64,000 nucleotides of DNA from Fuscovulum sp. (GTDB lineage: Bacteria > Pseudomonadota > Alphaproteobacteria > Rhodobacterales > Rhodobacteraceae), in the NCBI GenBank assembly GCA_035192965.1, contig CP136571.1, forward strand, positions 1,074,501 through 1,138,500, written 5' to 3'. Below the pieces are notes generated by a model, which was not told where the DNA came from, ran no database searches, and saw only the letters and a program-made list of their open reading frames with translations. A program made the position numbers and the translations under genes. Shown here in pieces: positions 42,713-49,932 of this stretch (position 1 is its first letter; each line of letters starts with the position of its first letter).

Positions 42713-45483
42713 TGATGGCGACCGAGACCACCTACAGCCCGGGTGAGCGGATCACCCACAGTGACCACGGCGCAGGTGTCGTGCTTGAGACGCCGCGTGA
42801 AGGCTATCTTCGAGCGTTCTTCAGCGGCGGCGAGCGCCGAGTACCGCTTGGCAGCATCAAGAAGGAACGATCAAGGACCGAGCGCATCCTCAGTTCCGTT
42901 GAGGGGTCTGCTGAAAGGGCAAGGACTGTCTGGCTGTCTTACGAAGCCCATGCCCTACCCATAATGGAGAGTGCATCAGCGCTGACATCTGCGCGGATCG
43001 ACTTGCTGCCCCATCAGGTTGTTCTGACCCACAGGATCGCGACAGCGTCGCCCCGCCGGTTCCTGATCGCTGATGAGGTTGGGCTGGGAAAGACCATTGA
43101 GACGGCATTGATCTTGCGAGAGCTCGTCAATCGAGGTGAGCTAAACCGTGCCTTAATGGTCGTTCCGGCTGGCCTCGTGAACAACTGGCATCGAGAATTG
43201 AACGAAGTATTCAATCTCGATTTCGAGGTTTTTGGGTCAGAGGGCGACATTACTGACCGGAAGACCAATGCTTTTGCGAAACACGACCGGCTGATCGCAA
43301 GCATCGACACCCTCAAGCGTCCAGCACGCATCAAGCGCCTGTTGGATGCGCCACGCTGGGACCTGGTGGTCTTCGACGAAGCGCATCACGTCACCGCACA
43401 CCGCATCGGCGGCAAGGTGCGGAAAACTGAGAACTACAAGCTTGGCGAAGCGTTGAAAGGCCATGCACGCGACCTGCTTCTGCTTTCAGCAACCCCGCAT
43501 CAGGGAAATCACTTCACGTTCTGGATGCTGATCCAACTGCTGAACCCAACACTCTTCAGCAGCCCCGAAGACATGCTAGAGAACCGGCATCGTCTTAACA
43601 CGGTGATGTTCCGCCGGACAAAAGCTGACGCGTGCAAGCCTGATGGCGAGCCGCTGTTTGCCCGCCGTTGGGTACATACGGAATCATTCCTGATGAGCGA
43701 GGAAGAACGGGGCTTCTACGAAAAACTGCGTGAATACCTCGAGGACGGCTTTGACCTGGCTAAGCGCAAAGGCAATCAAGGACGCGCCCTCGGCTTCCTC
43801 ATGGCAATCTTCCAGAAAATTGCAGCATCCAGTTTCGCGGCAGTTCGACGCACTTTGAAACGCCGGATGCTCATGTTGACCTTGCATGAAGCGCTGCTGA
43901 GAGATCGCGAACTCGACATCGAGGGACGCGAGCGCCTTTACGATGAAGCCCGAGAGTTGATCCATATTGAATGGGGTCTGGGCAGAGATCCAATTTCGAG
44001 AAGCGAAGTCGACAGGGTGATGGCAGACCTCAAACATCGCCTAGCCAAAAAGCTTGACGAGGACGAGCTGGAGTTGGCATCTGATCCTTACGGCAGCGAA
44101 TTCGTGTCTTCGCATCTGGAAGATCTGGCGTCCGCAGCGATTGACCTGCACCTTCCCGAAGAGCGTCTTAGAATTGCGGACTTGCTCAATAGTTTTCCAG
44201 CCCAGCGTGAAACCAAGGCTCAAAAGCTAATCGACGGCTTGGGTGTGCTCTGGCGACAAAACCCGAATGAAAAGATTGTGATCTTTGCCACGTATCTTGG
44301 CACTGTAGATCTGATCGCAAAGGAAATTGAAGCGGTCTATCCAGGTCAAGGGGTGGCTGTGTTGCGAGGAGGCGACCACGGCGCAAAGGTAGCAGCGGAG
44401 CGCCGATTCAAGCAAAAGGATGGGCCGAGGGTCCTCGTTTGCACAGCAGCCGGCCGAGAAGGGATAAATCTTCAGTTTGCGCGCATCCTGTTCAATTTCG
44501 ACCTGCCCTGGAATCCGATGGATATGGAGCAAAGAATTGGACGCATCCATCGTTACGGTCAAAACCACACGGCACAAGTGTACAATCTTGTTCTTTCTGA
44601 TACGATTGAAGGCAGGATTTTCCTGTTGCTAGACGACAAGCTCACGGAGATTGCCCGCACCCTTGGCAAAGTCGACGAGCAAGGGAATGTCGCCGAAGAT
44701 CTCCGGTCACAGATTCTTGGACAGCTTTCGGAGCGCCTAAACTATGATCGTCTGTATCAAGAAGCGCTTGGCGATCCAGAACTGAAGCGGACAGCGGTTG
44801 AACTTGAGGCAGCGCTATCGAATGCCCGTGAGGCACGCGAAGTCGTGTTTGACCTTTTCCAAGACCTCGATGGTTTCAGCTTGGATGACTATAAGCCATT
44901 CTCGGATGTTTCTTCCGGTATGGGGCGTCTGGTTGAGTTCCTGTCCTCAGCAGTAAGCGATCAGAATTCGCGAGTGGTCAAGATTGATGATCGAACTGTC
45001 GATCTAATCAGTTCCGAAGGCAGCCTGAGAAAAAGGTTCACACTCGACCGAGATACTGCCACTGAAAATGAAAAATGCGATCTAATGGGACTGGATCACC
45101 CATTGCTCCAGGAAGAGCTGGGTCGATGGCGCAGCGTTGCTCCCGAGTCCTTGGGCGTCGCCCTTGAAGGCAGCGGTTATGGGCCAGCAGTCCTTACTAT
45201 CTGGATGATCGAAACGTCAAATAGCGCTGGGGAGCACAGGTCCACAATCCAAGCAATCGCCGTGAATCTTGAAGGCAACAGATTACCGGCAGCTGAACGT
45301 CAATTAGAAATTGTACTCCGATCAAATCCAACTCGCGCAATGCTTTCGGCAGAAAAGCGGATTGAGTTGTTTGCTCAACATGTGGAACCGACTTTACAGC
45401 GGGAGCTGAAGCACAAAGGTGCCGCTGCGGGTGAAGGTAGCTATTCGGCTGAGTTGATTGGGTACATCGAGCTCGTTTCATAG
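42712..45483 (+). CDS. SNF2-family helicase (DrmD-like)
   Basis: 923 residues from ATG 42712 in a TAATG overlap. Superfamily 2 SNF2 ATPase: an N-terminal KOW/SH3-like region (GERITHSDHGAGVVLETPREG), motif I DEVGLGKTIE at 121-130, DEAHH at 222-226, motif III LLLSATPHQGN, and in the second lobe VCTAAGREGINLQFA and QRIGRIHRYGQ. The architecture matches the DrmD helicase of class 1 DISARM and helicases of DUF1156-linked islands. It should translocate on or remodel phage DNA. Last gene of the rightward operon; 48 bases separate it from the prophage lysis genes on the other strand. Confidence 0.87.
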   Translation: MMATETTYSPGERITHSDHGAGVVLETPREGYLRAFFSGGERRVPLGSIKKERSRTERILSSVEGSAERARTVWLSYEAHALPIMESASALTSARIDLLPHQVVLTHRIATASPRRFLIADEVGLGKTIETALILRELVNRGELNRALMVVPAGLVNNWHRELNEVFNLDFEVFGSEGDITDRKTNAFAKHDRLIASIDTLKRPARIKRLLDAPRWDLVVFDEAHHVTAHRIGGKVRKTENYKLGEALKGHARDLLLLSATPHQGNHFTFWMLIQLLNPTLFSSPEDMLENRHRLNTVMFRRTKADACKPDGEPLFARRWVHTESFLMSEEERGFYEKLREYLEDGFDLAKRKGNQGRALGFLMAIFQKIAASSFAAVRRTLKRRMLMLTLHEALLRDRELDIEGRERLYDEARELIHIEWGLGRDPISRSEVDRVMADLKHRLAKKLDEDELELASDPYGSEFVSSHLEDLASAAIDLHLPEERLRIADLLNSFPAQRETKAQKLIDGLGVLWRQNPNEKIVIFATYLGTVDLIAKEIEAVYPGQGVAVLRGGDHGAKVAAERRFKQKDGPRVLVCTAAGREGINLQFARILFNFDLPWNPMDMEQRIGRIHRYGQNHTAQVYNLVLSDTIEGRIFLLLDDKLTEIARTLGKVDEQGNVAEDLRSQILGQLSERLNYDRLYQEALGDPELKRTAVELEAALSNAREAREVVFDLFQDLDGFSLDDYKPFSDVSSGMGRLVEFLSSAVSDQNSRVVKIDDRTVDLISSEGSLRKRFTLDRDTATENEKCDLMGLDHPLLQEELGRWRSVAPESLGVALEGSGYGPAVLTIWMIETSNSAGEHRSTIQAIAVNLEGNRLPAAERQLEIVLRSNPTRAMLSAEKRIELFAQHVEPTLQRELKHKGAAAGEGSYSAELIGYIELVS

Positions 45484-45531
45484 CGCTGTATGCAAAGTGT
45501 TCGGCAATGTTTACCCACCGGGCTTGCAGGA

Positions 45532-45780
45532 TTAGTTCTGACACACCCGCGCTTGGTCTCGCAAAACCGCATAGTCACCAAGCATGCGGGCGATGACGGC
45601 GCCTTCTGGCAACGCCTCGACTTCGTTGGCCGCGCGCGCCTGCTCGGCGCCGGTGTACTCGACCACGGGCGGACAGGGCGATTGGGTGTCAGAACCGCCC
45701 ATCGTGCAGCCGGTCAGCAAGTGCATCGCGATCAGGGGGGCGGCGAGCCGCGGCTTCGAGCATCTCTCGCTGTATGACAT
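45532..45780 (-). CDS. Rz1-like outer-membrane spanin lipoprotein
   Basis: 82 residues from ATG 45780, with a lipoprotein signal (LIAMHLLTGC, lipobox LTGC) and a short mature part rich in Ala/Glu. It starts inside and out of frame with the i-spanin gene, overlapping it by about 90 bases, the classical Rz/Rz1 arrangement. Together they fuse inner and outer membranes during lysis. An upstream start at 45837 would add 19 codons before the signal and is unlikely. Last gene of the prophage on this side. Confidence 0.72.
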   Translation of the reverse strand: MSYSERCSKPRLAAPLIAMHLLTGCTMGGSDTQSPCPPVVEYTGAEQARAANEVEALPEGAVIARMLGDYAVLRDQARVCQN

Positions 45781-45934
45781 CGTTTCTCTCCTTGACATCA
45801 AGCCGTTCGGCAGCGCGCCCGGCGCGTTCACCAGCACTACGCAAGTTGAACAGGAACAGCAGAATCGCCGCAGCGGTGAGGATGAGACCCAGCGCCGTGC
45901 GCACCGGGCCAGGGGTGAAAAGCCAGCCGATCAC
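45689..45934 (-). CDS. Rz-like inner-membrane spanin
   Basis: 81 residues: one N-terminal membrane helix (VRTALGLILTAAAILLFLF) and a periplasmic helix rich in Arg/Glu/Ala (SAGERAGRAAERLDVKERND) with coiled-coil character. Size, topology and the overlapping out-of-frame lipoprotein gene identify an i-spanin. An ATGA overlap couples it to the endolysin gene. Confidence 0.72.
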   Translation of the reverse strand: MIGWLFTPGPVRTALGLILTAAAILLFLFNLRSAGERAGRAAERLDVKERNDVIQREMLEAAARRPPDRDALADRLHDGRF

Positions 45935-46605
45935 CGCTGCCCCCGATTCCAGTCGTCGATCCGCGCGTGGATCGTGATGGCAATGCCGATCAGCGCGATG
46001 ACGATCAGCACCCAGCGCAGGGTGTCGAGGTAGGGCACCAGCGGCTGGACCGCGGACTGGGTCTCGGCAAGCACGTCCTCCAGAACTTCAACCCCAGCCG
46101 CGCCGACAGTCGCGGCACCGGCCGCCCCACCACCGCGCAGCGTACGGCTTTCCGAAAGAACTTCGCGCGCAGGCGGCAGTTCCGGTGCAAAAGGGACAGG
46201 GCGCACCGGGAAGGCATCGCCCCAGGACCGGGCAGGCCCAAGGTCGATATGCATGAAGCCCGAGCGGGGGTAATAGCCGAACCCCAGGAATCCGACTGCC
46301 CGCGCTGCCGCCTCGAAGGCCTCAGGATCATGGTTCGCCATAGCGATGTCGAAAGCGGTGCCCTGCATGTGCTTCGACGCCGGGGCTCCGCCGACAGCAC
46401 GGTTGTGTTCCGGGCTGCGATAGGCGGACCGCACGATCAGCGGCTTGCCCAGCCGGTCGCGCAGGGCCTGCAGCTTGTCCATCGCATCGGTGTTGATCCT
46501 GATTGCGCCTGTGCCACGGCAGGCGATCTCCGCGGGCGAAAAGCTCGGCCAACGCCACGCCTTGTCAGGAACGTCGCGCCAGGTCGGAAAGGACAGGGTC
46601 GGCAT
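45931..46605 (-). CDS. Peptidase M15 endolysin with C-terminal membrane anchor
   Basis: 224 residues. An M15-type D-Ala-D-Ala carboxypeptidase-like domain occupies the first 125 residues: zinc ligands in SKHMQGTAFDIAM (His, Asp) and GFMHIDLGP (His). A low-complexity Gly/Ala linker follows and then a C-terminal hydrophobic helix (WVLIVIALIGIAITI) near 205. No N-terminal signal. A tail-anchored peptidoglycan endopeptidase is unusual and suggests membrane tethering until holin triggering. A terminator hairpin sits just upstream of this gene. Confidence 0.8.
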   Translation of the reverse strand: MPTLSFPTWRDVPDKAWRWPSFSPAEIACRGTGAIRINTDAMDKLQALRDRLGKPLIVRSAYRSPEHNRAVGGAPASKHMQGTAFDIAMANHDPEAFEAAARAVGFLGFGYYPRSGFMHIDLGPARSWGDAFPVRPVPFAPELPPAREVLSESRTLRGGGAAGAATVGAAGVEVLEDVLAETQSAVQPLVPYLDTLRWVLIVIALIGIAITIHARIDDWNRGQR

Positions 46606-46623
46606 GGTGGATCCTCCAAATGG

Positions 46624-46646
46624 AAAAACCCGCCGAGGGGCGGGTT
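46624..46646 (-). terminator. Terminator between holin-like gene and endolysin
   Basis: On the minus strand AACCCGCC/GGCGGGTT forms a perfect eight-pair stem with a four-base loop, followed by TTTTTCC. It lies after the holin-like gene and before the endolysin ATG, so the lysis genes need read-through, antitermination or their own promoter. Confidence 0.75.
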
Positions 46647-46686
46647 GGGTGGTCGTGTTGGTGGTGAAATCGGCAGCGCCTCCCCG

Positions 46687-46977
46687 TCAGGGCGCGCTGC
46701 CAAAGATCTTCAGCTTGATCGCGATGCCCGCAAGCAGTGCCAGGATGACGCCGGTGGTGATCAGGTGGACTGCGCTTTGGACGGCCGTGCGTCGGACGAA
46801 GCGGATGGCATCGAGCAGCGCGCGCAAGTCGCGAATGTCGAGGGCGGCTTCCGTGCCGTCGAGGCCGACATCGGCCAGCGCGCGCTTCGCCCCCTCTTCT
46901 GCGGCCCGCGCAAGGAGTTCCTCGAACTCGGCATCCGGCATGCGGACATGGCCCTCTCCGGAGCGGCGCGGGCTCAT
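46687..46977 (-). CDS. Holin-like/DUF6127-type small membrane protein
   Basis: 96 residues starting at ATG 46977 in an ATGA overlap with the upstream fibre gene. The N-terminal half is helical and charged (EFEELLARAAEEGAKRALADVG); a single membrane helix lies near the C-terminus (LITTGVILALLAGIAI). Proteins of this type sit before the endolysin in many alphaproteobacterial prophages. One membrane helix and position suggest a holin-like role, unproven. Confidence 0.62.
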   Translation of the reverse strand: MSPRRSGEGHVRMPDAEFEELLARAAEEGAKRALADVGLDGTEAALDIRDLRALLDAIRFVRRTAVQSAVHLITTGVILALLAGIAIKLKIFGSAP

Positions 46978-47972
46978 GCGGAGAGGATCCCGACTTCGGC
47001 GGGCAGGGTCACGCTGGTCCAGGCGCTGCTGTCGGTGGGGTTCAGCGCCCATGTGGAATAGACCGACCTCGGTGCAAGTGACGGCACAGTCACCGGCGCC
47101 GCATCATGGTTGACCCCGCCCATGCGCAGGAAACCCGCAGCGGCCTGCGGCCCCGCTGTGCCCGCCTGCGCGACCTGCTTCACATGCACGCCCGCGATGG
47201 CCGCGACCGCTGCAGGTCCGGTCGGCCCGGTCAGCGAGAAGGACAGCCGCTGCCCTGCCGCGTTGCTGGAGACCCGGCTACTGACGTCCTCGTCCTTCAG
47301 CGCATCGATGCTGCCCGCCATCTGGCTGAAGGTCGCGATGGCATTGGGGGTACGCCGCACGAAGCGCCGCCCGATGGTCGACACGCCATCCAGCACCGCG
47401 AAATGCGCGTAGTACCAGGTGCGGGTGACACTGGTGCCGTGCAGCCCCACATTCGGGAAGACAATCTGCACCGGCTTGCCCTTGGCTTGGGTGTTGGCGG
47501 CCGTGGCCGAGCTGTGCAGGACCCCGTCGACGTAGAAATCGATGGTGATGCTGGCGCCCACCGCCACGCGGACGTCGATCCATTGCGGCTGGCCATTCGG
47601 CGGGGTGTAGCTCGAGTTGCCCTGCACGGTCGTGTCGCCCCGCGCGACGGCGTGGTACCGGTCCGTGCTGGCCACCGGCTGGATCTGCGCGACACGGACC
47701 TGGTTCGCGTCAAAGAAATCGATGAAGTTCGCATTGCCTTCGGTGATGAGGTCGGCATCCCCGTTGGGCGGCACATAGCGGAAGCCGAGCCAGAGATCGC
47801 CTGCGGGTGCCGCAAAGCCGAGGGAAAATGGCATGGCATAGCTGCGCGAGGCGATGAAGCGGATGCCGTTCACGTCGAGGTTGGCGTCGAAGCCGATGGC
47901 GGTGGTGTTCAGAAGCCCGGAAATGCCCGAGACGTCGGTCGGCTGGTGGCCGAGATGCAGGATGTAGCTCAT
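46974..47972 (-). CDS. Phage tail fibre-like protein (concanavalin-like fold)
   Basis: 332 residues. The N-terminal 215 residues have the strand pattern of a LamG/concanavalin-like jelly roll (FDANLDVNGIRFIASRSYAMPF, split; IDVRVAVGASITIDFYVDG). The C-terminal part is small-residue-rich. Overlaps both neighbours by four bases. Placement after the SPRY-like protein and before the lysis cassette fits a receptor-binding tail component, but no direct match is recognised. Confidence 0.6.
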   Translation of the reverse strand: MSYILHLGHQPTDVSGISGLLNTTAIGFDANLDVNGIRFIASRSYAMPFSLGFAAPAGDLWLGFRYVPPNGDADLITEGNANFIDFFDANQVRVAQIQPVASTDRYHAVARGDTTVQGNSSYTPPNGQPQWIDVRVAVGASITIDFYVDGVLHSSATAANTQAKGKPVQIVFPNVGLHGTSVTRTWYYAHFAVLDGVSTIGRRFVRRTPNAIATFSQMAGSIDALKDEDVSSRVSSNAAGQRLSFSLTGPTGPAAVAAIAGVHVKQVAQAGTAGPQAAAGFLRMGGVNHDAAPVTVPSLAPRSVYSTWALNPTDSSAWTSVTLPAEVGILSA

Positions 47973-48835
47973 GGCAGTTCCACTTCGATGTAGAGGTTGG
48001 CTTGGGTCCAGGTGGTGCCGCGACCCCCACCGTGTTCGAGGAAGAGCGCTGCATCGGCGGCGCTGAGATGCGTCCCGCCGCCCCGACTGATCCAGAGGGA
48101 TGCCCCCGCGACGCTGAGGCCGCCGCCCCAGCCGATTTCGAGAAAGGCCGCGGCGTCGAAGAAGCGCAGATCGGGATCGAGATAGCCGAGTGCCGTCACG
48201 CCCGGGGGCACGGGATAGCTGAACTGGGAGGGCAGCGAGCGCAGCGTGCCGCCATCTCCGGGATTGCGCCCCTGGACCTGCGGATAGAAGGCGGGACTTC
48301 CGCCCGCGGTCCAGGTCGCGGCGGCGCTGACCGGATCGTCGCGCCAGATGCCGTTCTTGCCGATCCAGAGACGGCCGAGGGCCGGGTCGAGGACGAACAT
48401 CAGCACATCGCCCGCGCCGAAGGTAGGAAGGCCCGTCAGGCGCTGTTCGGCAGTGGCGGTGGGCGAGGACCAGAGTGCCCCGGTGCCGCGCCAGCCGATC
48501 GAGCCCAGCGTGATCGGGTTCAGGCCGACATTAAACTCCTCGCGCTGCGCGGCCGCGACGACGCCCATATAGCCATCGAAAGTGGCGGCCCCCTGCGCGC
48601 AAAGGACTTCCCAATAGCGCTGTCCGTCTGTGGGCAGGATCGCCTTGGCGGTCGGCACCCAGCGCATGTAGTTGGTGCCGCCCGAGCTGTTCACCGCGGT
48701 CTGATTGCCATCCGACAGTGTGTAGCCCGGAGGGCGGCGGGTGGTGTCGAGCTGCCAGACCGCGCCGATATCGACCGGGGGTGCGGCATCACCGCCTTGC
48801 GCGAGGAGCGCGCCGCGCATCATCAGAATGCTCAT
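47969..48835 (-). CDS. SPRY-like phage tail protein
   Basis: 288 residues from ATG 48835 in an ATGA overlap with the DUF2793 gene. SPRY/B30.2-like features: GQRYWEVLCAQGAATFDGYMGVV, then GAGDVLMFVLDPALGRLWIGKNGIW. A glycine-rich C-terminal tail has repeated SAADAALFLEHGGG-like segments. Such domains bind surface ligands in phage tail fibres. A longer upstream frame overlaps the previous gene and is rejected. Confidence 0.62.
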   Translation of the reverse strand: MSILMMRGALLAQGGDAAPPVDIGAVWQLDTTRRPPGYTLSDGNQTAVNSSGGTNYMRWVPTAKAILPTDGQRYWEVLCAQGAATFDGYMGVVAAAQREEFNVGLNPITLGSIGWRGTGALWSSPTATAEQRLTGLPTFGAGDVLMFVLDPALGRLWIGKNGIWRDDPVSAAATWTAGGSPAFYPQVQGRNPGDGGTLRSLPSQFSYPVPPGVTALGYLDPDLRFFDAAAFLEIGWGGGLSVAGASLWISRGGGTHLSAADAALFLEHGGGRGTTWTQANLYIEVELP

Positions 48836-49509
48836 GCGACGGCTCCTGCCAGCGCGCCCTGGATGATCCAAGCATCGGCCCCGCGCTTGACCAGGGCTAC
48901 ACCCGACCACTGACCGTCGAGGGCAACGGAACCACCCACGACGCCATTCAGCGATACCCCGGCTGCTGCCGCCACGGTCGCGACCCCGGCACCGACCTGT
49001 GTGACGTTGATCAGTGTGCCGGTCTCGAAGGGGACTGTAGCCTCGGGCGGAATGGTCACGATGACGGCCGAGGAACCTGTGGTCTCGAGAATGCTGCCGA
49101 GATCGACGGCTTCCAGCGTGTGGCTGGTCGCAGTGAGCGTCCGGATGCGCACGATCCCCGGGCGCGGCACCTCGACCCAAGCTCCCGCCGTGAACCGCAC
49201 ATGCCGGGCCTCATCGGTGATCCAGACCTGCCAGCCCTCCTGCGGGGGTAGGTAGGCCCAAGCCGCCGCCCCTGCGGGCGACTGGTCCCAAAGGGCCAGC
49301 GAATTGGCGTTCGCCCCGGCCGCGGAAGGCACGATCAGCATCTGGCCCGTACTGCCGGTGGTGGGCAGGGGCGTGGTGCGGGATGTGACGCGGGCCTGCA
49401 CGAGGGCCGAGAGGCGGCGCAGGTCTTCGCTGAGGCTGGTGCCCCAGTTGCGCTGGCCGGGATCGTAGAAGGCGCGCAGCCCCAATCCCGGCATGATCCG
49501 TTCCGGCAT
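48832..49509 (-). CDS. DUF2793-type phage tail protein
   Basis: 225 residues. The central DUF2793-like region is recognisable by ANSLALWDQSPAGAAAWAYLPPQEGWQVWITDEARHVRFTAGAW (quoted in part: GWQVWITDEARHVRF). DUF2793 proteins occur in gene transfer agents and siphophages of Rhodobacterales at the distal tail. Coupled by overlap to the SPRY-like gene. Confidence 0.72.
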   Translation of the reverse strand: MPERIMPGLGLRAFYDPGQRNWGTSLSEDLRRLSALVQARVTSRTTPLPTTGSTGQMLIVPSAAGANANSLALWDQSPAGAAAWAYLPPQEGWQVWITDEARHVRFTAGAWVEVPRPGIVRIRTLTATSHTLEAVDLGSILETTGSSAVIVTIPPEATVPFETGTLINVTQVGAGVATVAAAAGVSLNGVVGGSVALDGQWSGVALVKRGADAWIIQGALAGAVA

Positions 49510-49575
49510 GCTCGTCCTCGTTCGTTGCGGTCGTGGTTGGTGCGATGGCGCGGGCGCTGGCCCGTAGGGTCTTGA

Positions 49576-49926
49576 TCAGGTGCCCCAGAGGAAACCCCAG
49601 CCGCGATCCCATCCGGCGGCGAAGGGCGCCGTCAGTCGAAACCAGCGCGCCTCGCGATCCGTGATCCAGCTGCCCTCGACTAAGCGCCGGGAGCGGACTG
49701 CCAGTTCGATCTCGGCCGTGCGATCCGGGGCGCCCAGCTCGGGAATGGCCTCGGGTGCGAGGGCCCAGCTTGCTGCGGTCCCTGCATCGATGACGACGCC
49801 CGCGGGCAGGATGGCCGCCCCCGTGTCCGGGTCCACCCAGCGCACCTCGATGATGTACCCGACACCCGGCTCCGGCCCGATCGAGGCCCCGGTGTGGTCG
49901 ACGATGACGGGGCTCGTCTGGGTCAG
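49576..49926 (-). CDS. Small tail-associated protein with uncertain start
   Basis: Open frame directly after the tape-measure stop, in the same frame. The conserved-looking sequence begins LTQTSPVIVDHTGASIGP, so I place the start at CTG 49926; the only other start is GTG 49845. About 116 residues, no known family. Contains WVDPDTGAAILPAGVVIDAG and a C-terminal aromatic segment (WFRLTAPFAAGWDRGWGF). It stands where tail-tip genes are normally found and could be a short tail-tip or fibre attachment protein. Confidence 0.5.
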   Translation of the reverse strand: MTQTSPVIVDHTGASIGPEPGVGYIIEVRWVDPDTGAAILPAGVVIDAGTAASWALAPEAIPELGAPDRTAEIELAVRSRRLVEGSWITDREARWFRLTAPFAAGWDRGWGFLWGT

Positions 49927-49932
49927 AGGGGC

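Noticed and set aside
34375-45483. Classical BREX type 1 or complete DISARM
   Set aside because: BrxA, BrxB, BrxL and the DrmA/B/C set are absent; only parts of each are present.
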